Positions 7,773-15,901 of a DNA stretch of 64,000 nucleotides are shown here, piece after piece (within the stretch, counting starts at the first letter, position 1; every line of letters begins with the position of its first letter). The stretch is taken from contig JADJJE010000005.1 in NCBI GenBank assembly GCA_016706685.1, positions 1-64,000 on the forward strand, in the 5' to 3' direction. The stretch is from Sandaracinaceae bacterium. Lineage in GTDB: Bacteria; Myxococcota_A; Polyangia; Polyangiales; Houyiibacteriaceae. The notes under the pieces are model-generated. The model saw nothing but the letters and a program-made list of their open reading frames with translations. It was not told where the DNA came from and did not search any database. The translations under genes and the position numbers were made by a program.

Positions 7773-9989
7773 ATGCAACCACAGATCGAGCGCAGGTCGC
7801 ACGCGCAGCGCGTGCCGATGGATCAAGGGGTCGTCGAGGTCTCCTTCTTGGAGTACGGCGAGACCGCACCGGCAGACGCCGTGAACATCGCCGAGGGCGG
7901 ACTCTCGCTGCGGGCGTCCATCCTCCCCGAGGTGGGCACGGAGATGCGCTGCGCGTTCCCGATGCCGGACGGGCAGTCCATCGAGGCCGAGTGCGAGGTG
8001 GTCTGGGCCCAGCACAGCGGACCCTACGCGGGCGAGTTCGGGCTGCGCTTCGTGGACATCGCGCGCCTCGACGAAGAGCGCATCCGCGACTACGTGGACG
8101 CCCATCAGACGCGCGCTCGCGCGGAGTGGGACGACTCCGATCCGGGCGACTCGGACGGCGGCTACGTGGACGACTCGGACCCCGGCCACGAGGCGCGCGT
8201 GTCCGACGGCTACGAGCTGAGCGCGGAAGAGCAGCGCGAGCTGAGCAAGCCCCCCGGCATCCCCGACACCATCCGTTTGTTCATCGACGGCGTGAGCAGC
8301 CCCGTGGCGGCGTCCGTGGTGCACGCCACGCACGACGCGCTGGTGGTGGCCCAAGAGCTGCCCTTCCTGAGCGTGGGCACGGCCATCGCCGCCATCGAGG
8401 ACGGGCCCAAGGGGCGCCTGGCCTCGGTGGAGCTGCGCATGGTGAACGGCGTGCCGCGCCTGATGCTGACCGTGCTCTTCAAGGACGACCAGAGCCAGCC
8501 CGGCGTGGACGACAGTGCCGCACCGGCCGTGCACAACGCCGTGGCGTACGCCAAGACCGAGCTGCGCAGCCCGCTGGACACGCTGCCGGACGAGGATGAA
8601 GCGGTGGAGCAGCTCGCCGCGCCACGCGCCGCGGCACCGGCCGAGGCCACCGCCGGCATCGTGAGCGCACGCCGTGACTCCGAGCCGCCCGTGTTGGGCC
8701 GCCAAGTGGACGCGCGCGTCTCGCACGCGCCCGCGCGCCGCGCCGAGGTCTTCGCCCGACAGGCGGAGGAGGACGACCTCGAGGACCTGGACGACGACCT
8801 GGCCGTGGACGCCATGGACGACGACCTCGACGACTTGTTGGGCGCCGCCGTGCACGTGCGCCGCCCGGCCCCCGCCGCAGAGGCGGACCTGCGCCCCGCC
8901 GCCCCGAGCGAAGCCGAGCTGGGAGACTCTCCAGTGGACCGCCTGTCGTTCATGCTGCGCACCCGCACACGCCAGCTGAGCGAGCGCGCCAAGCCGCTGA
9001 CCGACCGCGCCCGCGACCTGTCGAAGCAGGGCGCGCGCGGCATCCTGCCCGCGCTCCGCACCCTTTTCGCGCAGCTCGTGTTGTTCGCCAGCGCGCTGCG
9101 CAAGAAGGCCGGCCCCGCGGCGGCCTCGCTGTTCGGGCGCACCCAAGCTTTCACCGTCGCGCGGCTGCGCTCGGGCGAAGGTGCGCGCGTGGGCACCAAG
9201 GGCGGCCGCCCCGTGCGGCGGCAGCAGCAGTCGCGCCTGGGCGTGACCGGTCGTCCCCCGGCGGCGCAGGCCGAGGTGGAGACGCGCCTCGACCCGCAGC
9301 GTGCACGGCGTCGCACCGTGTTCCTGTCGAGCGTGGCCTTCCTGTTGGTGGGCACCACCGTCTGGGCCCTCACGCCCGGCGACGAGGTCAGTGAGGTGGC
9401 CACGGCGAGCGACGACACCGCGAGCCCCAGCAGCAGCGCCATGGAAGCGGCAGCGCCGGCCAGCACGGTGGTCTCGCCCTACGTGGACCCGAGCGCCCAG
9501 CTGGCAGAGCCCGCGCCCGTCATGGAGGCCGCCCCCGTCCCGAGCGGGCCCACCCCCGGCCCGTTGGCCGAGCCCACCTACCCCACGCTCGGCGAAGAGC
9601 GCCCTGCCGTACCGGGCAGCGTCGCGAGCGACTCCCCCTACGCCGAAGGCGAGGCCGAGGGCGCCACCGCGGCCCCCGAGGTCCAAGAGGGCCGCACGTT
9701 CGGTGCCGAGTCCGTGTCGAACGCGCGCTCCTTCGAGATCACCATGAGCCAGCCCGTGCGCACCCTGCGTGGCCGCGCCGAAGGCAACGGCTTCGTGGTG
9801 GACATCCCGAACGCGCTCGCCATCAGCGGCGCACGCACCATCAGCCGCAACCACCCGATGGTCGCGCGCAGCCACATCTTGAACCACGGCGACCACTCCA
9901 CGCTGACCATCGAGTTCGCCGAGGGGCAGTCGCCGGCCTACCGCGTGTCCGCGCGCGGCGCCGCCATCCACATCGAGATCGCGCGCTGA
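7773..9989 (+). CDS. PilZ domain membrane protein with C-terminal AMIN domain
   Basis: A 738-residue protein joining a cytoplasmic c-di-GMP-type sensor to a periplasmic wall-binding module. Residues 5-110 look like a PilZ domain (ERRSHAQRVP, then NIAEGGLSLR and GEFGLRFVDI). A long linker follows, with a strongly acidic patch near residues 330-355. One transmembrane segment lies near 512-530 (VFLSSVAFLLVGTTVWAL), preceded by Arg residues. A Pro/Ala-rich stretch leads to an AMIN domain at about 640-738 (SFEITMSQPVRTLRGRAEGN). AMIN domains target proteins to peptidoglycan or secretins. The N-terminal motif ERRSHAQRVP departs from the canonical RxxxR spacing, so c-di-GMP binding is not assured. 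ATG 7773 is preceded by GAGG. Confidence 0.75.
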   Translation: MQPQIERRSHAQRVPMDQGVVEVSFLEYGETAPADAVNIAEGGLSLRASILPEVGTEMRCAFPMPDGQSIEAECEVVWAQHSGPYAGEFGLRFVDIARLDEERIRDYVDAHQTRARAEWDDSDPGDSDGGYVDDSDPGHEARVSDGYELSAEEQRELSKPPGIPDTIRLFIDGVSSPVAASVVHATHDALVVAQELPFLSVGTAIAAIEDGPKGRLASVELRMVNGVPRLMLTVLFKDDQSQPGVDDSAAPAVHNAVAYAKTELRSPLDTLPDEDEAVEQLAAPRAAAPAEATAGIVSARRDSEPPVLGRQVDARVSHAPARRAEVFARQAEEDDLEDLDDDLAVDAMDDDLDDLLGAAVHVRRPAPAAEADLRPAAPSEAELGDSPVDRLSFMLRTRTRQLSERAKPLTDRARDLSKQGARGILPALRTLFAQLVLFASALRKKAGPAAASLFGRTQAFTVARLRSGEGARVGTKGGRPVRRQQQSRLGVTGRPPAAQAEVETRLDPQRARRRTVFLSSVAFLLVGTTVWALTPGDEVSEVATASDDTASPSSSAMEAAAPASTVVSPYVDPSAQLAEPAPVMEAAPVPSGPTPGPLAEPTYPTLGEERPAVPGSVASDSPYAEGEAEGATAAPEVQEGRTFGAESVSNARSFEITMSQPVRTLRGRAEGNGFVVDIPNALAISGARTISRNHPMVARSHILNHGDHSTLTIEFAEGQSPAYRVSARGAAIHIEIAR

Positions 9990-10003
9990 GCCCGGGGGGC
10001 CCG

Positions 10004-12016
10004 TCAGTCTTCGCCGGGGCTCGAGCCCCGCGACGAGGCGCGGTCCAGGTCCAGGATCTTCTGCTCGCCCACGTAGCTGCGCGTCTCGTACTTGGTGACG
10101 CGCCCGATCTTGCGGACGATGTCGGCCATGCGTTGGGCCTCGCTGACCATGGTGCCGGCCGCTCGGTGCTCGGCGCTGCCCGGCGTGAGCTTGCGCTCCA
10201 GCAGCTCGGCATAGGCCATGATGCTGGTGAGCGGCTGGTTGAGCTCGTGCGCCGCCGTGCCGGCCAGCTCCGCCAGCACCGCCTGGCGCTCGGTGTGCTC
10301 CAGCTTCTGGTGCACCTCGGCCAGGCGCTGCTGCGTGCGCAGGCGCTCGCGCAGGTCCGTGAAGATGCCGAAGGTGGCCACGGGCTCACCGCGCTCGAAG
10401 ATGAGCGCAGCCGAGATCTGGATGGGGATCTGCTCGCCGTTCGCGCCCTTGGCGTCGACGCGCGTTGGCACCAAGCGCCCGAAGCCGCCGTGCCCCTCGG
10501 ACATGAGCCGGTCGCGGACCAGCGTCCAGCCTTCGCCGTCGTACAGGTCGGACAGGTTCATGCGGCCCACCACGTCGGCGGCGCGGTAGCCGTAGATGCG
10601 CTCGGCGCTGGGGTTGAAGAGCACGATGTTGCCCTCCATGTCGCCCGCCACGATGCCGTCCACGCTGGCGTCGATGAGCGACTCCAGGAACTCCATGGTC
10701 TTGATGAGCTCGGCCTCGGTCTGGCGCTGGACCGTGACGTCCTGGCACGACACCAGCACCTTGGCGTCGCCGATGGCCAGCGCTGCGAACGAGCAGTTGA
10801 GGATGACCTCGCTGCGATCCTTGCGCACGAAGCGGATGTCGGCGCCGCGTGGGTAGACGCCCGCCGCGAAGCCGTCCCAGAGCGCGCGGGTGCGCTCGCG
10901 CTCGGCGTCGGCCACCAACAGCTTGATGGCCAGCCCCTTCATCTCGTCCGCCGAGTAGCCCAGCATCTCGTGGGCGCGCGGGTTGGCGAACAGCAGCGAG
11001 CCGTCCGCGGCCAACACCGCGATGCCCTCGGCGGCCGAAGCGAAGAGCTCGGCGTAGCGTTCCAGCCCCGCCAGCCGGCGCTCGGCCTCGAAACGCGCGA
11101 ACGTGACCTCTTGTGTGTGATCGCGCAGGGACTGCATGACGCGCGCGTTGCGCAGCGCCACGGCGGTGGCGTTGGCGACCGCCTGGCAGTAGCGCATCTC
11201 GCGCGGGTGCAGCACGCGGTTGGGCGTCTCGAGGCGCAGGAAGAACACGCCGATGGCCTGCGTCTCCCACACGATGGGGATCAGCACCATGGCGCCCAGG
11301 TCCTGCGCCACGGTGACGCCCTGCAGCACGGGGTGAGTGCGCACGTCGTCGATGGTGAGCGGCTCGCGGCAGCGCAGCACCTCGCGGATCTCGGGGTAGT
11401 CCGCCAGGTCGATGGCCAGGTTGGTGAGCGTCTCGTCGTCGCTGGCCACCATGACGTAGCCCGTCTCCTCCGAAGAAGAGCCGTCGGTGTCGGGGGCCAG
11501 CACGATGGAGATGCGCGACGAGCCGATGGCGCGCGCCACACGGCGCACCACGGAGAACAGAATGTCTCGGAAGTCGAGCGATGACGTGAGCCGCTGCGTG
11601 AGCTCGAGCAGGGACTCTGCGTCCTCGGCCGACTCCAACAGCTGGGCGTGCTGCGCCCGCGCGTTGGCGCTGACCAGCCAGCGAGTGCGCCACTGGCGCC
11701 CGTCCAGCGGGGCCAGCAGCACGTCGGTCGCGCCACGCGTGAGCCACGTGTGCGGCGCCTCGGGCTCGGTGCCGTCCAGCAGGAGCATGAGCGGCAGCTG
11801 CCCACCGAGGGCGGCCTGCACGCTGGCCAGCAGCTCGGGGTCGGGCGGCAAGATGACCCCGGCGTCCGCCACGGGTGTGTCGGCCAGCGCGGCCACCAGG
11901 TCCGGGACGCAGGCGAAACCCTGCACCGGCACATCGCTGCCCAGCGCGGACAAAACACGTTCACGCCTAGCGGCGTCGTGGTCGAGCACGTAGGCGGCGG
12001 GGTTGGGGGGATTCAT
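10004..12016 (-). CDS. pseudo-receiver/GAF/PAS/PAS/HisKA signalling protein lacking an ATPase domain
   Basis: About 670 residues, cytosolic. Order: a receiver-like N-terminus without an obvious phosphoacceptor Asp (residues 1-130), a GAF domain (about 150-310), two PAS domains (about 325-430 and 450-565; NPRAHEMLGYSADEM and NPSAERIYGYRAADV) and a HisKA helix pair around residue 590 with the phospho-acceptor motif AAHELNQPLTS. The protein stops about 80 residues after that His, with no N, G1 or G2 boxes of a HATPase_c domain. It could be phosphorylated in trans, act as a phosphotransfer or dimerisation partner, or simply sense. ATG 12016 begins the receiver-like fold; ATG 12067 is an in-frame alternative. 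No response regulator adjoins it. Confidence 0.75.
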   Translation of the reverse strand: MNPPNPAAYVLDHDAARRERVLSALGSDVPVQGFACVPDLVAALADTPVADAGVILPPDPELLASVQAALGGQLPLMLLLDGTEPEAPHTWLTRGATDVLLAPLDGRQWRTRWLVSANARAQHAQLLESAEDAESLLELTQRLTSSLDFRDILFSVVRRVARAIGSSRISIVLAPDTDGSSSEETGYVMVASDDETLTNLAIDLADYPEIREVLRCREPLTIDDVRTHPVLQGVTVAQDLGAMVLIPIVWETQAIGVFFLRLETPNRVLHPREMRYCQAVANATAVALRNARVMQSLRDHTQEVTFARFEAERRLAGLERYAELFASAAEGIAVLAADGSLLFANPRAHEMLGYSADEMKGLAIKLLVADAERERTRALWDGFAAGVYPRGADIRFVRKDRSEVILNCSFAALAIGDAKVLVSCQDVTVQRQTEAELIKTMEFLESLIDASVDGIVAGDMEGNIVLFNPSAERIYGYRAADVVGRMNLSDLYDGEGWTLVRDRLMSEGHGGFGRLVPTRVDAKGANGEQIPIQISAALIFERGEPVATFGIFTDLRERLRTQQRLAEVHQKLEHTERQAVLAELAGTAAHELNQPLTSIMAYAELLERKLTPGSAEHRAAGTMVSEAQRMADIVRKIGRVTKYETRSYVGEQKILDLDRASSRGSSPGED

Positions 12017-12103
12017 CTGGAACAAAGGAAAACAGCGGTCAGCGCGCGGAGCCTCTCCGGACAGCATATCAGGGGCTCTCGAACGGGGGTATGAAATGGC
12101 AGG

Positions 12104-13729
12104 TCAGATCTCGAAGGCCATGGCCTCCACGCGGGCCAGCTCGCGCACGCGGAGGATCTCGGAGGTGTACTCGCTCATCTCTTCGCGGATGGCCTCGCTG
12201 GTCAGGTCCACCATGCTCTCGACCACCGGGGTGACCGAGGCCAGCGTCTCCGACAGGCCGTGCGCCAGGTCGTCCAGCCGCCGGTCCAGCTCCTCGAGGT
12301 CGCGCTCCGTCTCGGCCACCACGGCCTCCAGCATGCGGTCGTGGGCGGTCCCCAGGTCCTCGAGCACATCGGCAGGGACCACCTCGGGGAACATGCGCGC
12401 GAGGCGCACCAGGTTGCGCCACGTCTCCTCGGCCCCGACCGGGTCCGGGCGACGCCCACGCAGGCGCTGCCCGCCCAGCTCGAGCTGCTGGAACGCCTCG
12501 CGGTACTGCGCCAGCTGGACGTGGTACTGCATCTCACCAACGCGCGGCCAGAGGTAGTGCAGGCGCGTGTGGCGCTGCTCCGTGGCCACGTCACGCAAGC
12601 CCTTGCTGGACTCCGGCAGCCGGCTGAAGAACGCCGCGGCCATGCGGTCGGACTGCTCCAGCAGCGCGCGGTTGGCGATGCGCCGACGCAGCCGGTGGAC
12701 GCTGCGCTGCAGCAGCATGAGCACCTGCTTGCTGGCCACGCGGGTGGCCTCGTCCAGGCTGCCCCCGTACTCGCGCGCCCAGGCCACCAGCTGGTTGCGG
12801 TGGCGCGCCTCGATGTCCAGCGTGACGCGCGGCAAGTCCAGCTCCATGGCCCGCAGCTCGCGCAGGTTGCGGTGCGACCGCACGAACAGCACCAGGTAGA
12901 TGGTGAGGTAGAAGGCGCCGTAGAGCAGCAACCACAGGCTGAGGCCCAGCGCCGTGGCCAGGTGGTCGTTCAGCCAGCGCCCGAAGTCCCCCGTCAGCGG
13001 CACGCGCAGCCCACGGGCGACCTCGCGCTCGGCCCACTCCACGAGCCGTGGCCGCACCGAGAAGGCGAAGTCGCCCACCAGCGCCAGCAGCACGATGGCC
13101 ACCAGCCCCAAGCGCCGCATGAGCACGGCAAAGGGCACGCTGGCGTTCTGCGAGATGCGCATGACGTGGCGCGAGCCATACACCACGTCGGCCGCGCCCA
13201 ACACGAACGCGAAGAGACGCGGGGCCACGCCATAGCGCGAGCGCACCTCCAGCTTGAACAGCGCGGCGTCTGGCTGCCCCACGATGACCACCGGCGGGAA
13301 GTCGAGATCGATGCGCACCTCGCGCGGGGGCCCGGACACGCGCGGCACTTCGAGGACGCAGACGTGACGCTCCGCGGGCGACCGCAGGTTCTCGTCCAGC
13401 GAGGCCACGAAGTCGTCCACGCGCTCGCGCCGGCTGGCCGTCAGCTCGTCCATCATGGCCTGCAGGCGCGCTTCGATGCGCTTCACGTACGCGATGGGGC
13501 TGCGGTCACGGCCCTGGGCCACCTCGGACCACGAGACGTCGGCGCCCTGCTCGAAGCGCACGAGGCTGGTCTCCGCGCGGCCGGTCAGCTTGGCGAGGGC
13601 GTTCGAGGCGAGCTGCGCCTGCAGCTGCCGGAAGCGCATGAACCACATCACCTTGTGGATGAAGTAGAGCAGCGACAGCAGCATCACGCCGTAGAACGCG
13701 GCTACGAAGATGTTCGCCATGAGGCCCAT
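12104..13729 (-). CDS. uncharacterised multi-pass membrane protein with C-terminal coiled-coil
   Basis: About 541 residues. A hydrophobic segment sits at the N-terminus (IFVAAFYGVMLLSLLYFIHK). Two further membrane spans lie in the middle (LGLVAIVLLALVGDFAF and LGLSLWLLLYGAFYLTIYLV). A long helical C-terminal half is rich in Arg/Glu, including a predicted coiled coil near the end (ETERDLEELDRRLDDLAHGL). I do not recognise the family. The gene is divergent from proS and lies 88 bases upstream of the start of the PAS/HisKA gene on the same strand, so those two may form one transcription unit; a link in signalling is possible but not shown. ATG 13720 is an alternative start. Confidence 0.65.
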   Translation of the reverse strand: MGLMANIFVAAFYGVMLLSLLYFIHKVMWFMRFRQLQAQLASNALAKLTGRAETSLVRFEQGADVSWSEVAQGRDRSPIAYVKRIEARLQAMMDELTASRRERVDDFVASLDENLRSPAERHVCVLEVPRVSGPPREVRIDLDFPPVVIVGQPDAALFKLEVRSRYGVAPRLFAFVLGAADVVYGSRHVMRISQNASVPFAVLMRRLGLVAIVLLALVGDFAFSVRPRLVEWAEREVARGLRVPLTGDFGRWLNDHLATALGLSLWLLLYGAFYLTIYLVLFVRSHRNLRELRAMELDLPRVTLDIEARHRNQLVAWAREYGGSLDEATRVASKQVLMLLQRSVHRLRRRIANRALLEQSDRMAAAFFSRLPESSKGLRDVATEQRHTRLHYLWPRVGEMQYHVQLAQYREAFQQLELGGQRLRGRRPDPVGAEETWRNLVRLARMFPEVVPADVLEDLGTAHDRMLEAVVAETERDLEELDRRLDDLAHGLSETLASVTPVVESMVDLTSEAIREEMSEYTSEILRVRELARVEAMAFEI

Positions 13730-13828
13730 CGGGGGCCGGCCTCTAGCACCCGGGCTCAGGGGGGGCACCCCGGCCCACAGGCCCTCGGCTGGGCTGGTCA
13801 GTCGGGCGCACGCGGGCTACAAGGCGCC

Positions 13829-15592
13829 ATGCGCTACCGCCAGGCGTTCATCCCGACGCTCAAAGAAGTCCCGAAGGACGCCACGAGCCCCTCGCACGTG
13901 CTCCTGCTGCGTGCCGGCTACGTGCGTATGGTCGGCGCCGGCATCTACGAGATGCTGCCGCTGGGCCACCGCGTGCTCACCAAGATCAGCAACATCGTGC
14001 GCCGCGAGATGAACGGCGCCGGCGCCCAAGAGCTGCTCCTGCCCGCGCTCTTGCCGGCCGAGTATTTCCGGGAGACCGGTCGCTGGGACAGCTTCGGCGA
14101 CGCGCTGGTGCGGCTCAAGGACCGCCGCGGCAACGACTACCACTTGGGGCCCACGCACGAAGAGATCATCACGGACTTGGTGCGCCGCGAGGTCAAGAGC
14201 TACCGGCAGCTCCCGCTCAACCTCTACCAGATCCAGATGAAGTTCCGTGACGAGGCGCGCCCGAGAGGCGGACTGCTGCGCTGCCGCGAGTTCCTCATGA
14301 AGGACGCGTACTCGTTCGACGTCTCGCTGGAAGCCGCCGAGAAGAGCTACGCCGGGATGCGTGACGCCTACCACGCCATCTTCAAGCGGCTGGGCCTGCA
14401 CTACCGCGTGGTGAAGGCCGACAGCGGCGCCATGGGTGGCAGCACCAGCGCCGAGTTCCAGGTGCTCACGCAGACCGGTGAGGACGCCATCGTGGCGTGC
14501 TCCGCGTGTGAGTACGCCGCCAACGCCGAGGTGGCCGAGGCCCAGCGCGCTCCGCGTGCCGCCGCCGCTGCGGGCGAGCTCCCGGCCCTCGAGAAGGTGC
14601 GCACCCCCAAGGTGAAGAGCATCGACGACGTGGTGGCGTTCTTCGCGGAGAACGTGCCGAGCGTCACGGGACTCACGCCCGCCACGTGCATCAAGTCGCT
14701 GGTCTACGTGGTCAGCAAGATCGCCACGGGCGAGAGCGAGACCGTGCTGGTGGTGGTGCGCGGCGACCACGAGGTCAACGAGATTGGCCTCTTGCGCCAC
14801 CTGGGCTTCGACGAAGCACGCATGGCCACCGAAGAAGAAGTGAAGGCCGCCGCCGCCGCCGCCCCGGGCTTCATCGGTCCGGTGGGCTACACCGGCCGCG
14901 TGGTGGTGGACGTAGACGCCGCCGCGGTCACCAGCGCCGTCGGCGGTGCCAACGAGAACCCCTTCCACTACGCACACATCGTGCACGGGCGGGACTACCA
15001 GGGCGAGCTGGCCAACGTGCGCCTGGTGCGCGCCGGTGACCTCTGCACTCAGTGCGGCGCACCGCTCGAGACCTACAAGGGCATCGAGGGCGGGCACGTG
15101 TTCATCCTGGGCACGCACTACTCCGACAAGATGGGCGCCACGTACCTGGACGAGGGCGGCGTGAAGCGCTCCATCGTGATGGGCTGCTACGGCATCGGGG
15201 TCTCGCGCCTGATGGCCACCGCCATCGAGCAGCACCACGACGACCAGGGTATCCGCTGGCCCATGGCCATCGCGCCGTTCCAGGTCATCGTCACCATCCT
15301 GGGCGACGCCGAGGAGCCCGTGGCCACGGCCAACCAGATCTACGACGGCCTGCGCAGCGCGGGCGTGGACGTGCTGCTGGACGACCGCGACGAGCGGCCG
15401 GGCGTGAAGTTCAAGGACGCCGACCTGCTGGGCATCCCGCTGCGCGTCACGGTGGGCGCGCGGACGCTGGCCGAGGGCAACGTGGAGCTCAAGGAGCGCA
15501 GCGCGGCCGACGTGGCGCTGGTGCCCGTGGCCGACGTCGTCCGGCGCATCACCGAGCGCGTCCTCGAGCTGGGCGGGGAGCTGGGCAAGTGA
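13829..15592 (+). CDS. proS: prolyl-tRNA synthetase (bacterial type)
   Basis: A 587-residue class II aminoacyl-tRNA synthetase that charges tRNA-Pro with proline. The N-terminus (MRYRQAFIPTLKEVPKDA) and motif 2 (KFRDEARPRGGLLRCREFLM then KDAYSF) are typical. Motif 3 is GCYGIGVSRLMATAIEQ. Between motifs 2 and 3, residues about 225-395 form the INS/YbaK-like editing domain that removes mischarged Ala (VVVRGDHEVNEIGLL and the GPVGYTG segment). The anticodon-binding domain is C-terminal (AIAPFQVIVTILGD, then LDDRDERPGVKFKDADLLG). Length matches the family. The stop codon overlaps the GTG of the next small gene. Confidence 0.97.
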   Translation: MRYRQAFIPTLKEVPKDATSPSHVLLLRAGYVRMVGAGIYEMLPLGHRVLTKISNIVRREMNGAGAQELLLPALLPAEYFRETGRWDSFGDALVRLKDRRGNDYHLGPTHEEIITDLVRREVKSYRQLPLNLYQIQMKFRDEARPRGGLLRCREFLMKDAYSFDVSLEAAEKSYAGMRDAYHAIFKRLGLHYRVVKADSGAMGGSTSAEFQVLTQTGEDAIVACSACEYAANAEVAEAQRAPRAAAAAGELPALEKVRTPKVKSIDDVVAFFAENVPSVTGLTPATCIKSLVYVVSKIATGESETVLVVVRGDHEVNEIGLLRHLGFDEARMATEEEVKAAAAAAPGFIGPVGYTGRVVVDVDAAAVTSAVGGANENPFHYAHIVHGRDYQGELANVRLVRAGDLCTQCGAPLETYKGIEGGHVFILGTHYSDKMGATYLDEGGVKRSIVMGCYGIGVSRLMATAIEQHHDDQGIRWPMAIAPFQVIVTILGDAEEPVATANQIYDGLRSAGVDVLLDDRDERPGVKFKDADLLGIPLRVTVGARTLAEGNVELKERSAADVALVPVADVVRRITERVLELGGELGK

Positions 15593-15795
15593 GCTCCGTG
15601 ACCAACGAGTACGAGACGCCCACCAGCCGCATCATCCTGCTGGGCCTGGCCTTCGCGGCGCTGGTGGCCATCGGCGTGTTCACCGTGCTGCGGCCCGAGC
15701 TGGAGCAGGAGCCCGAGCCCGAAGCCGCACAGGCCGCTGCCGAGGCCAGCCCCCCGGGCCAGCCGGGCCCCGCGCCGGTCGCTCCCGCCCCCTGA
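15589..15795 (+). CDS. small single-pass membrane protein
   Basis: A 68-residue protein with one hydrophobic helix (IILLGLAFAALVAIGVFTVL, about residues 14-33) followed by a tail rich in Glu, Pro and Ala. Its GTG start overlaps the proS stop codon in a GTGA arrangement, and GGGGAG at about 15575-15580 gives a well-spaced ribosome binding site, so translation is probably coupled to proS. The predicted topology is a short cytosolic N-terminus and an acidic periplasmic tail. The family is not recognised. Confidence 0.6.
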   Translation: MSSVTNEYETPTSRIILLGLAFAALVAIGVFTVLRPELEQEPEPEAAQAAAEASPPGQPGPAPVAPAP

Positions 15796-15901
15796 TTCAG
15801 CGGGGCTGGAATGAAACCCGGCCCGCGTGCGTCGGAGGGGGTGTGCCGCGTGGCCCGAGCTTTTGCGTTATCGGCCACAATTCATCACAATAGAGGCTGA
15901 A

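Noticed and set aside
7131..9971. Very long open frame on the minus strand opposite the PilZ-AMIN gene
   Set aside because: High-GC DNA gives long stop-free antisense frames; the plus strand has clear domains and a signal for translation.
12260..13828. Open frame on the plus strand upstream of and in frame with proS
   Set aside because: It is antisense to a membrane-protein gene and the conserved ProS N-terminus begins at 13829.
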